From: Sphingobacterium sp. R2
GTDB taxonomy: Bacteria; Bacteroidota; Bacteroidia; Sphingobacteriales; Sphingobacteriaceae
Direction: 5' to 3'
DNA: 64,000 nucleotides
Assembly (NCBI RefSeq): GCF_040760075.1
Contig: NZ_CP142884.1
Span: forward strand, 5,208,001-5,272,000
The notes beneath the pieces are model-generated. The model was not told the origin of the DNA. It saw nothing but the letters and a program-made list of their open reading frames with translations, and did no database searches. The position numbers and the translations under genes are program-made. Below are positions 43,137 through 55,880 of the stretch, piece by piece. Within the stretch, counting starts at the first letter, position 1. Each line of letters begins with the position of its first letter.

Positions 43137-44723
43137 TTATGGCAGAGCAACATAGCCAAATTTACATTTGTAACCTGCAAGTTCAAGGCTATTGCTTACA
43201 ATATGGTAAAAAGTAACTTTACTAAAAAAAGGAATGTCCTGCTTCTTACCTCCATCTACCACCGATATGAATAATATTGTGTAATTTGAAGGAACATATG
43301 ATTTAAACTTTTTTATATCACGGTATTTGTAGCTCTTTAAGTGCTCAACAAATTGCTTTAGCAATTTTTCATCCTGTTTTAGAATTATACCACTGAAATT
43401 TCCCTGTTGAAATAAGTGGCTAAGACTGGATGAAGATTTGCCCATTTTAACATGGATAAAGGTATTGGTATTGCCGTCGTATACATCACATACTTCATTT
43501 TTATCGTTACCAATGTATTTCAATTTAGCATCTTTATGGCCAAGGTCAAAAAGATAATGGTCTTTTAAAGCATCACAAATCGCCTTATTGTATTCTGATT
43601 CCTTGATTTTACTTTTTGTGGGAGCAGGCAGGATTTTGCTAGCATCAATAACTCTATTTTGGAAGTAATAATTAATTAATGCATAGAAATTTGGTGAGAT
43701 TTCATACCAGCTCCCTTCCGAAAGGATATATCTATTTCCCTTAAAATCTACCTCCCAAGATAATGACCTTTCAAGCAACCACACTCGTCCCTTGCCTCCT
43801 TCTTTAATCTCATGAAGTCTAAAACTATCCAGCGTATCAAAAGCTATTTTCTTTCTCTCGTCCCCAATGCTTGCTTTCCAATCCATTATAGAAGGCATAT
43901 CGAATACTGCTTTTTTGTCCAAATGTGTACCATCCCCCGTGGTAAAAGCAAATCCTTTAATTTCAGTATCTTCCCCGAAAAATACTGGTGGAATTAAATA
44001 AACTTCATCTAAGTTGCCACTTTTGAGCTCTTTAGAAAGCAATTTTAACAATTCGAGCTCTAGCTTTTTATCACGTACGAGCGAGATATTATCAATCCAA
44101 GGATACTCTTTCTTATATGTATCTTTTTGATACAGCTCGTAAATTTTGCTAACATATTCTTTTAATTCTACGAGAGAGTCTATTGCCTTGCCAGTCCTCA
44201 AGCTGTCGCGACCTTCGAAAGAAGTACCTAAATCCAGCTTTTCTGGCAGTTTTCCCACTATACCCCGCAATATTTCTCGATCCTTATTTATTTCAAAATC
44301 TTCAGGCGTAGTACCAACAGCAGATAATCTTTTTGTTTTCTGAGATTTCAGCTCTGGTTTTGTAGTATCCAATTGCCTAATCTCATCTTTTGGTATTGCA
44401 TTAATTGCCGTCCTAAGTCCAAAATTGTATTCGATCTTTGTAGTATCAATCAAGTGAATCCCCATCCCAAAAGGAATAGCAAAATATCTATCTTTAATCT
44501 TTATTACTACGACTGCATAGGATGAAGAATTGCGAAACGGATTTGAATTTAATTGAAAACTATCTACTACAAAGCCTGCCCAGTCAGGGCTATTGCCACC
44601 ACTAGCTTTGTAGTAAAGAATACATCCATCCTTCTCTTCACTCCTAAGCCGTTGTTTAAATAATTTTTTCGGATCTAATACATCCTCCTTTAACAGATAA
44701 ATAGTAGGTTTTACTGTGGTCAT
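43137..44723 (-). CDS. TIGR04141 (DUF6119) family protein
   Basis: A 528-residue protein of the sporadically distributed TIGR04141 family. Marks are an N-terminal LKEDVLDPKKLFKQRL, the block YAVVVIKIKDRYFAIPFGMGIHLIDTTKIEYNFGLRTAINAI, RLSAVGTTPEDFEINKDREILRGIVGKLP, and FKGNRYILSEGSWYEISPNFYALINYYFQ. The family is restricted to genomic islands and found close to type I RM and other defence genes; its activity is unknown to me. It is followed downstream by hsdM (95 bp) on the same strand, so it is part of the defence operon. Confidence 0.8.
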   Translation of the reverse strand: MTTVKPTIYLLKEDVLDPKKLFKQRLRSEEKDGCILYYKASGGNSPDWAGFVVDSFQLNSNPFRNSSSYAVVVIKIKDRYFAIPFGMGIHLIDTTKIEYNFGLRTAINAIPKDEIRQLDTTKPELKSQKTKRLSAVGTTPEDFEINKDREILRGIVGKLPEKLDLGTSFEGRDSLRTGKAIDSLVELKEYVSKIYELYQKDTYKKEYPWIDNISLVRDKKLELELLKLLSKELKSGNLDEVYLIPPVFFGEDTEIKGFAFTTGDGTHLDKKAVFDMPSIMDWKASIGDERKKIAFDTLDSFRLHEIKEGGKGRVWLLERSLSWEVDFKGNRYILSEGSWYEISPNFYALINYYFQNRVIDASKILPAPTKSKIKESEYNKAICDALKDHYLFDLGHKDAKLKYIGNDKNEVCDVYDGNTNTFIHVKMGKSSSSLSHLFQQGNFSGIILKQDEKLLKQFVEHLKSYKYRDIKKFKSYVPSNYTILFISVVDGGKKQDIPFFSKVTFYHIVSNSLELAGYKCKFGYVALP

Positions 44724-44746
44724 AATTGGCTAATAATTAATCTATC

Positions 44747-45655
44747 TTAAATTGCTTGTTTTACAAGGCTCATTATATACTCCAAATCGTTTGTATTACG
44801 AATAGATATTTGATAATATCCTCTCCCCCATTTTGTTTTATCCGTCATTAATACTCCTAAGTTTTTAAGATCGGAGAAAGTACAATTCTGGGTATTTATA
44901 TAGAGTTTCAACTCTTGAGATTGAACCACAATATCCGTTATAATTCTATTTTCTTTTTCGAAACTTATATATAGCTTCTTGGGTACCAAATTTATAGCGT
45001 CAGCTAAGTTCAAGATTGCAATTTTGTATGCTTCATACAATTCTTTTATTTGTTCAGATTTACTCTGTAGATGATCCTCTTCGGTATAAACCTTAATTTC
45101 TTGGGTGACATTGGCTATCGCTGAATTTGCTCTCTGCTGAACTTGCTTTATACTCGGAGCCGCCTTCGATTTCTTGATCGGATTTATAACAATAATATCC
45201 TGCTCATATCGCTTTAGTTCCCAAAGTTCAATCGGGAGATCCTTAAAGTTCGAGGCTTGCTTTTGAAAATCAGTGAAAGAAGGCGATACAAAAATCACCA
45301 TCGACTGTGACCAGTCGATATCCGATCTTCGAAGATTTTGCTGATTTGCTTCATTGTATTCAACAATAAACTCAGCTTTATTTTCCAACATTATATTAAG
45401 ATAGGAGATCCCTTGATCAACGACTGAAAAATTGCGTTCCCTCTTGTATTCAATTATAATAAAGGACTTACTCTCCATATCATAAGCCAACGTATCAAAA
45501 CGCTGTCCTTTGATTACAAACTCGGATTTCACAAGTTGTAAACCTGTAATTGCTAAGAGATTCTCTTCGAAAAGTTTCTGCATCTCTATCTCAAGTTTAA
45601 AAGGAGATTCTTTCAAACCGATTAATTGATTTTTGGTATGGCTAAAAAGTTGCAT
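44747..45655 (-). CDS. Predicted nuclease with DUF5655 domain
   Basis: A 302-residue protein. The N-terminal half has a PD-(D/E)XK-like core (FDTLAYDMESKSFIIIEYKRERNFSVVDQGISYLNIML), with D...E-x-K and a downstream Q. The C-terminal about 115 residues match DUF5655 (IKELYEAYKIAILNLADAINLVPKKLYISFEKENRIITDIVVQSQELKLYINTQNCTFSDLKNLGV...WGRGYYQISI). Such proteins bind or cut nucleic acid and accompany type I RM genes. First gene of the minus-strand operon DUF5655-TIGR04141-M-S-HEPN. Confidence 0.8.
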   Translation of the reverse strand: MQLFSHTKNQLIGLKESPFKLEIEMQKLFEENLLAITGLQLVKSEFVIKGQRFDTLAYDMESKSFIIIEYKRERNFSVVDQGISYLNIMLENKAEFIVEYNEANQQNLRRSDIDWSQSMVIFVSPSFTDFQKQASNFKDLPIELWELKRYEQDIIVINPIKKSKAAPSIKQVQQRANSAIANVTQEIKVYTEEDHLQSKSEQIKELYEAYKIAILNLADAINLVPKKLYISFEKENRIITDIVVQSQELKLYINTQNCTFSDLKNLGVLMTDKTKWGRGYYQISIRNTNDLEYIMSLVKQAI

Positions 45656-45831
45656 AATGAAAAATACATATTTTCATATTCTATTTCAATTATTAGCGAA
45701 AGTTGCAGCAAATCTAACAATTACATTTTACCTAAAATTACGGAAAACCATAATAAAGTATCCCAACAGTTATAAATAGGTAATACTTCATTCAAGTTCT
45801 ATTAAAAGGAACGTTGCTTCTCTTTTCATAT

Positions 45832-47625
45832 TTAGATTTCCCCTTCCTCAAAGGGATTTTGGGTAGCGGCGACAATCAAAGATTCTGCCACAAGCATGAA
45901 CATGTTCTTTTTAGTCAGAGATTCCATGTCATTGCCTAAATGGAGAAGCGCCGGCACCATTTGGTCATATATCCTCTTCGCTTTCCGTATTTTGTGCTCC
46001 ACAGCTTTCATATCATTACCTGACTGCATATAGATATTTACTAAATGGTCAAATAGCTTTTGCTGTATATTGCTGTAGGGTCCGTCATACCAATTCTCGA
46101 TAGCGTCTTCGAGTACCATCACCCATGCACTTATTTTATTAAACTTTTGGCTCTTGACGTAGTTCTCTTGTCCTGTCAGATGCTCGATTTCAAACATCAA
46201 TAGCATAATCAAATCGTTTTGCTGGTAAGCATGATCCAAAATGCGGATAAGATCGCTCTTTTCGATGTCGCCTGTCTCGCTTATCGTAAGTTCATCGGTC
46301 ATCCACTGCATAAGCGTATGATAAAGCTCAACCACCTTTGGAGGTTTGTCTTCTTCTCCTTTTTCTGTAAAATGCGATAAGGGCTTAAAACTTAGACTGT
46401 CTTGTAAGTATTCATTTAGGATCGCGCCGCTCTCCCTGCTTTCGTCCAGTTTGTCAAGAGGTAAATACATATCGGGAACCAACATATTTAAAATCTGTCC
46501 AAACTCTTGCATCCCTAGATCGCCTACGAAAGGCCGCTGCGTGTATCCAGTATAAAATTTAAGCTGATCTCCACTGGGTGCACGCAGTTCAAAGGACTGA
46601 TCGCAAACCGTAATAATAGCGTGAGCCAAGTTTTGTTCTTCATGCTCACTTAGTGTAAATATTTTCTTATACTCATCCAGCTGCTTTGCCATCCAAAAGT
46701 ATGCCTCGGCTAGGAGATCGGCCGAGTCTTCCATCACCTGACGATAACATACTTTGATCTCCTGTTCGAGCATCCTATATCTAGCCCGATCTGCCTTGAG
46801 CTCCAAATACTCTTGTTTGAATTTATAAAACTTGTCTATCAGCTGGTCTCGGTTATAACAGCGCGTAATAATTTTTAAAGAACTCAATTGTTCATCAGAA
46901 AATACTTCATCTTCCAAATTAGCAAAAGCACTGTCGAACATCCTTTTACTTGCATCTTTCGGTATGGGCTCCACGTTTACAGAAATGCCCATGCTCTGGA
47001 GCAAAAGACATTCACAAAGATGGGTAAATCGCCGGTCGCATACCTGATAGATCGTAACTTCATGAAACATAGTATCGATAAAGTTCAGAACCCTCTGGTC
47101 AACAATATCTACGGAAAAATCCATCGAACTTTGACTTTCTGTAGCAACTTCCATGGCTAATTCGCGAAATATGGGGTGACGGTCTGCCATATCAAAAAAA
47201 TGACTCGGCCGGATATACAGTTCTAAGTAATCAGATTCTGTCTGCGGTAATAGATATGCTAAAGAAAGATCACTCTGCCAAAATAACCGACATTCTAGTT
47301 CGTTATAACAACTTTGATTTTGTTCGTTAACAAATCGAGTAAGGCAGTCAGCAGACAACTGTATATGAAATGTGACTATAGGCTGAGCGGGAATAGCGTA
47401 TATCTCTTTTTCTTCCTCCATAAAGCAGTTGGAGAATCTTGCTGTTATATTCCTTCCGTAAAGTTCGTGGCATTTGATGGTAGCGTCATCGAAAACATGC
47501 TCGTGAAAATTAAAGATCGGCAGCGAATCTGACAGATAAAAATCGGAATGTTGCTTAGGAGTATACATTCTATCGCTGAGAAATACTTGTAATACTGGTT
47601 GCGTATCTGCATTTGCTGATTTCAT
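45832..47625 (-). CDS. Large hypothetical protein
   Basis: A 597-residue cytoplasmic protein. The first 240 residues are beta-rich and AraC-sensor-like in feel (IPAQPIVTFHIQLSADCLTRFVNE...SDYLELYIRPSHFFDMADRHPIFRELAM). This is the arrangement of Bacteroidota AraC proteins, but the rest is a long helical region and no AraC DNA-binding domain follows. I do not recognise the family. It is 175 bp upstream of the DUF5655 gene on the same strand, but the AT-rich gap probably holds a separate promoter. Confidence 0.55.
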   Translation of the reverse strand: MKSANADTQPVLQVFLSDRMYTPKQHSDFYLSDSLPIFNFHEHVFDDATIKCHELYGRNITARFSNCFMEEEKEIYAIPAQPIVTFHIQLSADCLTRFVNEQNQSCYNELECRLFWQSDLSLAYLLPQTESDYLELYIRPSHFFDMADRHPIFRELAMEVATESQSSMDFSVDIVDQRVLNFIDTMFHEVTIYQVCDRRFTHLCECLLLQSMGISVNVEPIPKDASKRMFDSAFANLEDEVFSDEQLSSLKIITRCYNRDQLIDKFYKFKQEYLELKADRARYRMLEQEIKVCYRQVMEDSADLLAEAYFWMAKQLDEYKKIFTLSEHEEQNLAHAIITVCDQSFELRAPSGDQLKFYTGYTQRPFVGDLGMQEFGQILNMLVPDMYLPLDKLDESRESGAILNEYLQDSLSFKPLSHFTEKGEEDKPPKVVELYHTLMQWMTDELTISETGDIEKSDLIRILDHAYQQNDLIMLLMFEIEHLTGQENYVKSQKFNKISAWVMVLEDAIENWYDGPYSNIQQKLFDHLVNIYMQSGNDMKAVEHKIRKAKRIYDQMVPALLHLGNDMESLTKKNMFMLVAESLIVAATQNPFEEGEI

Positions 47626-48579
47626 AATACACTAGGGTTTTAGATTCCTAAAGCAGTGCTGTAGGTACTCATATGGGTTTATAATCAATATAGCTTAACG
47701 ATCAGCCAATGATATGGCTGATCTGTTTATAACTTCAAGATATGAAATTTTAATTAATTAACCAAATAGGTATAAATAATAAAGGGTTGCATGTTCAGAT
47801 TAACATACCAAATCTACGCAACAGCTACATATATTAGTCCTGAAGACACGTTTCGACATAGTACTGATAGCGTACTGGGTTAACTAGTTTCTTATAATTT
47901 TTTACAGTTATGTCGCTAGCATATTTAATACTTTATCTCTTTGGACCGGTTTCAGTTGAATCCAAGATCAAGGAAAACAGCGTATATTTCAGTAAAAATA
48001 TTGCACCTAAGCCTTGTGCCATCATCTTGCTAATTATGTTAAATCCCGAGATAGTTTACTCTCGTAAGCGTTCTATATGCCGTAACTATTTTAGAAACTT
48101 AGCTTCCTATGATCTTTACATGGTAGCCTACGAAGATAACAACATCCAGCTCGTAACAATAGTGGGGCGTAGAAAAAACGGAAATTCCGATTTTTTTCTT
48201 TACCTCAACCAGTTCATCTTCTAATTATTCCTTGCTCATGGTATCCGTCTGACAAAATAATATTTATTTATCTAATCTCAGTTTTTAGCTTTAACAGTAT
48301 AAACAATATTAAAGAAAATAATATGAGCGTATTTTTATTAATAAAAATCCATTATGTTAAAAAAATATCTATTTTTAAAAAAGATATTGACCTTTTCAAA
48401 TTTTATTAATATCAATATTTGCTTAGCAAGCAATTGTCTTGTAAACCAATGAATAGTTTGAGAATACTCAAATTTTTCGAATGGACAAGATACAAACACA
48501 AAACACTGAGTTCCAAACGCTATTTTAATCATTATGATTCACATTTAATATATTTAAGACAAACTAGAAGAAGTGGTAA
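47626..48579. other. Almost 1 kb of AT-rich sequence before the Septu genes
   Basis: A frame at 47910-48224 (104 codons, plus) and another at 48338-48532 (minus) have no protein character I trust. A retron RNA or another non-coding RNA cannot be excluded, since PtuA/PtuB also serve as retron effectors, but I see no reverse transcriptase nearby. Confidence 0.4.
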
Positions 48580-51407
<2,828 letters not shown>

Positions 51408-52179
51408 CAATATTTAAATTTCTATCAGCCATTGACAGCGTAGACGATTGTTTGTATTAATCGTCGACGTCATAACAAACAAACAAACAAACAAACAAAC
51501 AAACAAACAAAACAGACTCTCATTGAAGAACAATGGAAAAAATGGCATACTGGCGGCGCGAAACGCTGTGTCTACGCATACATAATGGACCATAATTCAC
51601 CAGCCATCATTTTCAGCTCTAGTGCGAAGACGAAGGCATTGCTGTTCAATTTATCCAGCTCGGTAAGCCTATGTAGAACGGTTAAATCGAAGTTATCACA
51701 AAGAAATTTTGGATGATCATTTATTTTCAACTTGTCAGATGTTAACTGAAATACCCAGACATGGATGTATGATATAATAAAAACAGACCCCGTGAAAAGC
51801 GTAGGAATCTCACACCAGCGGAATTATCAAAAAATATATGATACAAAAATAAAAAAATTAATTAGTAACGTTAAGAAGTGTTTATCTGTCTCGTCATACC
51901 TTGCATACTTATGAATATTAATAAATACAGGCTTTCGCCGCCTATGTGGCCTAAATTTACAAACCTATTAATCAATTTTTCAAATGATTCATAGACTTCC
52001 TGACTTATACTTGTAAACGATCATTTACAGTCAAAAGGTTTTCAAATGGTTTAAAGCCTGCCACAATTTTCATCTTCTTTGACTACTTCGTATATTACCA
52101 TTCAATCTAATTTCATATTTAGGTTAATTTATATAGAGACAAAGACTAAACTCAGACGGATTTGACTACATATAAATAA
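51408..52179. other. Intergenic region with a hairpin and a tetranucleotide repeat
   Basis: Hairpin GACGATT/AATCGTC (51443-51465) may terminate the Septu operon. (AAAC)8 follows. Sequence from about 51535 to 51800 has higher GC and the look of a decayed coding fragment (ATGGAAAAAATGGCATACTG), but no family can be read. The remainder is AT-rich. Confidence 0.4.
51477..51508 (+). repeat. (AAAC)8 tetranucleotide microsatellite
   Basis: Eight uninterrupted AAAC units, with partial units on both sides. It lies between the Septu terminator hairpin and the decayed fragment, not in a gene. Confidence 0.9.
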
Positions 52180-53565
52180 TCACTTTTCTTGCATTTTAAT
52201 ATTATCCTGATCAGATAGTTGACTTTGATAACCATGCACTTCAAAGAGATCATCACTTTTCCTTCTATTTTTCTCAAATAGAAATTGCTTATAGTCTAAT
52301 GTGTTAAATATTTTATCCAAATCGATTCCCTTGATTAAGTAGTCTTGATTCAGATTATGAATCATCCTATAATCGGTAAAGAAATAGTTACCGGTTTTCG
52401 CCTTTCTCTGTTCCAAATTAATTTCCTCCCATTTTTGCCCATATCCAGATAACCAATTATAAAAAATTAATACTTGCTCTTCATTCGAGAGTTGAATTCT
52501 TAATATCTTCAAAAAGTATCGTTTTAAGGAATAATCAAATAATTCACTTTTACGTTCTGCAACGAATTTTACAATAAAATAAAGATGTCTAAAATAATGG
52601 CCTAGTCTTGTTGACTGTCCCAAAAATGGTTGGTAAACAAACGAACAAATTGTGATAGTTTCACCATTTAGACCTATTAGATTTTGTCGTTCTGTTTGAC
52701 TTACTTTGTAACTCAAAGAAAATTTGATCAGGATCTTTTTAAGATAGGCTATAAAATCGACTTCAAAATCAAATTTCTGTGAAATTATCTCATCTGGTAT
52801 TTTACAAACGGTAAATAAACCTTCGAAAAAGAAATAATAAGATAATCTAAACAATTTATCATTAAATACTTCTTTATAATCAGGATATCTATGTCTATAA
52901 ATCATATCTATAGCTTCGTACGATTTCATTATTTCTGATTTAAAAAGAACAAATACCCTTCGACCTTGAACAATAGAACCGGAACTAGCAGACTTGATAT
53001 CTATTTCAACAAATAATTCATTGACGTTTTCCTTATGGAGCCTTAATAACTCGTAAAATTGGTTTTCGAAGCTGTCAAGCTGAGATTTTCTCTGTTCGAC
53101 ATCTTTCTGTTCCAACCAATTCCTATTTTCATAATCAATCTGTTTATTAAATAGTTCCTTTTGCCGCTTTAGACCTTCATAAAAATGTTCTCTTCCCTGT
53201 TGATTAGCCTGATATTGTACATAAAAAGCTAAACCAGTTACTATCACGGCAGCTAACGCTACAAATGGATTTAAAATTCCACCGAAAGTATCCCCTATAG
53301 CGCCTGTATTTGTGAAATCAAATTCATTGATAAAGGCTTTTCGAGTCAAAAGAAAAGGCATCCAAAATCCTATAAAAATTAATAAGACTACTAACAATAA
53401 CAAGAATTTAATTGTAGGTGTGAATTCGTTATACTTATCTTTCACAATTTGTAATGTTTTTTCATTATTGTTTGCCTTCACAATAAATAAATAGAAGCTA
53501 AATAAGATAGTTGTAATAAATAAAGTTGTAATAAACAAAGCATAAACTGCCCATAAATTGCCCAT
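52180..53565 (-). CDS. Putative phage abortive-infection (AbiC-like) membrane protein
   Basis: A 461-residue protein with three N-terminal transmembrane helices (about 5-30, 50-72, 95-118). A coiled coil follows (GREHFYEGLKRQKELFNKQIDYENRNWLEQKDVEQRKSQLDSFENQFYELLRLHKENVNEL). The conserved FENxFYxLLxLHxxNV and LGHYFRHLYFIVKFV blocks are typical of the putAbiC family (PF16872). Such proteins are thought to damage the membrane or act at it when phage infection is detected. It stands alone between the Septu system and a zone of gene relics. Confidence 0.8.
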   Translation of the reverse strand: MGNLWAVYALFITTLFITTILFSFYLFIVKANNNEKTLQIVKDKYNEFTPTIKFLLLLVVLLIFIGFWMPFLLTRKAFINEFDFTNTGAIGDTFGGILNPFVALAAVIVTGLAFYVQYQANQQGREHFYEGLKRQKELFNKQIDYENRNWLEQKDVEQRKSQLDSFENQFYELLRLHKENVNELFVEIDIKSASSGSIVQGRRVFVLFKSEIMKSYEAIDMIYRHRYPDYKEVFNDKLFRLSYYFFFEGLFTVCKIPDEIISQKFDFEVDFIAYLKKILIKFSLSYKVSQTERQNLIGLNGETITICSFVYQPFLGQSTRLGHYFRHLYFIVKFVAERKSELFDYSLKRYFLKILRIQLSNEEQVLIFYNWLSGYGQKWEEINLEQRKAKTGNYFFTDYRMIHNLNQDYLIKGIDLDKIFNTLDYKQFLFEKNRRKSDDLFEVHGYQSQLSDQDNIKMQEK

Positions 53566-53659
53566 ATAATATGATTGAATTTCCGGTTAATATATAACTA
53601 ATTTATGTAAAAATAATATATTAACAAATTCCTTCCTTGGACAGAATTTTAGTGGACTA

Positions 53660-53905
53660 GTTGTTTTAAAATCAGAAAAATTAAAATCACGTGTTTTAAA
53701 TCTTGAAACGCTTTTTGAGCACGGGTTCGGCATTATCCTTCCGCGCGAAGAGCAGCAAATCGAGGAGGTGATCCTTTCCTATTCTGCATTTCAGGGGAAG
53801 TACATTAAGTCGCTCCCTTTGCACAATACACAGGAAATAGTAGTAGAAAACGATGAAGAGTTACGTGTGAAACTCAATATATATGTTACGCATGATTTTG
53901 TGATG
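53660..53905 (+). pseudogene. WYL-domain regulator, truncated fragment
   Basis: Reads LETLFEHGFGIILPREEQQIEEVILSYSAFQGKYIKSLPLHNTQEIVVENDEELRVKLNIYVTHDFVME. This is the WYL domain of a Bacteroidota regulator (FSPFQGKYIKSLPLHxSQ). It has no N-terminus and runs directly into IS256 transposase sequence. Confidence 0.65.
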
Positions 53906-53983
53906 GAAAATGAAGGTGCCAAGTTCTGGCTTTCGGTACTCACCGATCTGAAACAGCGTGGTGCAAAATATACTAAGGTATGG
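53906..53983 (+). mobile_element. IS256-family transposase fragment
   Basis: In frame after the WYL stump: ENEGAKFWLSVLTDLKQRGAKY. This is the centre of an IS256 transposase (ExAKFWLSVLTDLKxRGVKD). Only about 25 codons are present; both ends are missing. A second IS256 piece lies at 56788-56935. Confidence 0.7.
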
Positions 53984-54416
53984 AGGAAAGAGCACTGCTG
54001 AAAGAGGCGTATTGAATGCTTACTTAGCAAATGCTAAACAAAGTTGGGTGGATGTTGAGGATATTGCCCTGGTAGCAGCTAAAGTCATTGAATCGCCTGC
54101 TAAACATGCCGGACAAACATACAGACTAGGCTATGATGCTAAAAACTACGCAGAAATAGCAGAACTGATGACGGATATTATTGGTAAGCCGTATACGTAT
54201 ATCCCCTTACCTCCAGAGGATTTTCTTCAGGATATGATTGCCGCTGGTGCAGAGATGAGTTATATTACCTGCGTGTACGAACATTGGAAGCTATACGCAA
54301 ATGGTCTGATACCAGGAGCCGATGAGGTCTTTGATAATTTCTATGCCATAACAGGTAAGCAGCCCACAAAATGGCCTGAATTTATTGCAAAACATAAAGA
54401 GCAGCTTAACTACTAA
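53984..54416 (+). pseudogene. NmrA-like NAD(P)-dependent oxidoreductase, C-terminal fragment
   Basis: Reads GKSTAERGVLNAYLANAKQSWVDVEDIALVAAKVIESPAKHAGQTYRLGYDAKNYAEIAELMTDIIGKPYTYIPL and ends FIAKHKEQLNY. It is the C-terminal half of an extended/atypical short-chain reductase of the NmrA/HSCARG type. The nucleotide-binding N-terminus is missing; the fragment begins right after the IS256 piece. Confidence 0.7.
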
Positions 54417-54467
54417 TCCCTATTTGTAATTTAGCAAACAGAAACATGCATTTTTTAATTTAAAGAT

Positions 54468-54823
54468 ATGGATTTTGAAATAATGTATTCTGAAAAGAAA
54501 GAAACCTTAATGGTAAACGGACCGATTAAGAATAACCATTATACCCTTTTATTATGTGAAACGGGGGCTGCATCTATTCAGATAGGGTATCATCAATTTG
54601 AACTTGTTCCAAATATAATAGCCATTCTTTCTCCAGATCAATTGTTCTCGATCAGTAACATATCCGAAAATTTGCATGTGAAGCAAGTTATGTTTACCAA
54701 AATTTCCTTACACAAAATATTTTTGAAAGATAATATTGTTGAAGAATTGTTGACGTTGAATAGCAAATACCCACCAGCATATGATCTCAATGAAAAAGCT
54801 CCATTAGACAAGAAACTAAAATT
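54468..54823 (+). pseudogene. AraC-family regulator, N-terminal fragment
   Basis: MDFEIMYSEKKETLMVNGPIKNNHYTLLLCETGAASIQIGYHQFELVPNIIAILSPDQLFSISN is the cupin-type sensing half of an AraC protein. The DNA-binding half is absent. Sequence switches at about 54820, at a hairpin, to the DUF1016 nuclease gene. It follows the NmrA relic by about 50 bp; AraC-reductase pairs are common, so both may be leftovers of one locus. Confidence 0.6.
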
Positions 54824-54845
54824 GTCGCCACAGTGGGGCGACAAT
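54821..54845. repeat. Hairpin at the AraC-DUF1016 junction
   Basis: ATTGTCGCC and its complement GGCGACAAT, 7-nt loop. In one frame it encodes KLSPQWGDN. I recall similar SPQ/SHQxGD-encoding palindromes inside or beside accessory genes of Bacteroidota, but cannot verify it. Confidence 0.7.
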
Positions 54846-55591
54846 TACATCCACAACCCCAAGACATCAGAAATACCATTGTAGCACAGTTGAGTTGGTC
54901 GCACCACCGCACAATCTTTTCACGGTGCAAAACCGAAGAAGAGCGAGAGTTTTACTTGCGTATGAGTATCAAAGAAAATTATAGTGTTCGGGAGCTTGAC
55001 CGCCAAATTAACGCAAGCCTGTTTGAACGCGTTATGTTGGGCAAAATAAACATCGCATCATTGCCCAAAGAATTTTCGCAAGATATTACGAATGCTTTCA
55101 AAGACAGTTATGTTTTTGAATTTCTGAACTTGCCCGAACCACACAGCGAAAGCGACCTGCAAAAAGGCTTAATCAAACAGATGAAAAACTTTATCTTGGA
55201 ATTGGGCAGGGACTTTATTTTCATTGATGAAGAATACAAAGTACAGGTAGGCAACAGTGATTTTTATATTGACCTTGTGTTTTATCATCGAGGTTTGCAA
55301 TGCTTAGTAGCTTTTGAACTTAAAACCGAAAAATTTAAACCCGACCATTTGGGGCAACTCAATTTCTATTTAGAAGCATTAGACAGGGACGTAAAGAAAC
55401 CTCACGAAAACCCGAGTATTGGCATCTTGCTTTGCAAGGATAAGGAAAACGAAGTTGTAGAATTTGCATTGAGCCGTTCACTTTCCCCTGCAATGGTTGC
55501 CGAATACCAGACCCAATTGCCCAATAAAGAGCTATTGCAACAAAAATTACACGAGATTTTCGAGAACAATAATATCGAAGATAGGCAATAG
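54833..55591 (+). CDS. PDDEXK nuclease, DUF1016/YhcG family, N-terminally truncated
   Basis: A 252-residue protein lacking the usual N-terminal about 100 residues. It keeps the end of the DUF1016 N domain (IRNTIVAQLSWSHHRTIFSRCKTEEEREFYLRMSIKENYSVRELDRQI) and the complete PDDEXK domain (DFYIDLVFYHRGLQCLVAFELKTEKFKPDHLGQLNFYLEALD). D, ExK and Q are in place, so the catalytic site is intact. The family is linked to mobile elements and defence (e.g. RpnC/YhcG). The ATG at 54833 lies in the junction hairpin, so translation as such is doubtful. Confidence 0.7.
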   Translation: MGRQLHPQPQDIRNTIVAQLSWSHHRTIFSRCKTEEEREFYLRMSIKENYSVRELDRQINASLFERVMLGKINIASLPKEFSQDITNAFKDSYVFEFLNLPEPHSESDLQKGLIKQMKNFILELGRDFIFIDEEYKVQVGNSDFYIDLVFYHRGLQCLVAFELKTEKFKPDHLGQLNFYLEALDRDVKKPHENPSIGILLCKDKENEVVEFALSRSLSPAMVAEYQTQLPNKELLQQKLHEIFENNNIEDRQ

Positions 55592-55690
55592 ACAGTAAAA
55601 AATATTGAGAGGTAAAGAATTGTGTTTTATTGCCAACTCTGTAAATTTTTCAATTCATCATAATCCAACAATAACCGTAGCAAGCATACA

Positions 55691-55880
55691 ATGATTGAAG
55701 AGTTAAAGCTTATAGAAAGTTGGCTTTTAAAAACGGACGGTTTATGAATCTTGAATATACAAGGAGAAGCCGAATGTAAGGAATACGATGGGTATAATTT
55801 TAATGTTGGAACGCTTAAAATAAAATATAGAAAGGCGAAAATTACGCCAAAGAAAATTGGACAGTTTGTGACACTCAGCG
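55691..55880 (+). pseudogene. MepB-like protein, truncated and frameshifted
   Basis: Fragments MIEELKLIESWLLKTDGL, a stop, then in another frame ILNIQGEAECKEYDGYNFNVGTLKIKYRKAKITPKKIGQFVTL. The latter (AKITPKKIGQFVTL) is the MepB signature. The rest is missing. Confidence 0.55.

Noticed and set aside
47910-48224. 104-codon frame as a gene
   Set aside because: AT-rich, no conserved pattern, no ribosome-binding or promoter signal, composition like spacer.
47626-48579. Retron-type non-coding RNA upstream of PtuA/PtuB
   Set aside because: No reverse transcriptase gene is present near the Septu-like genes, and no msr/msd-like long inverted repeat was found by eye.
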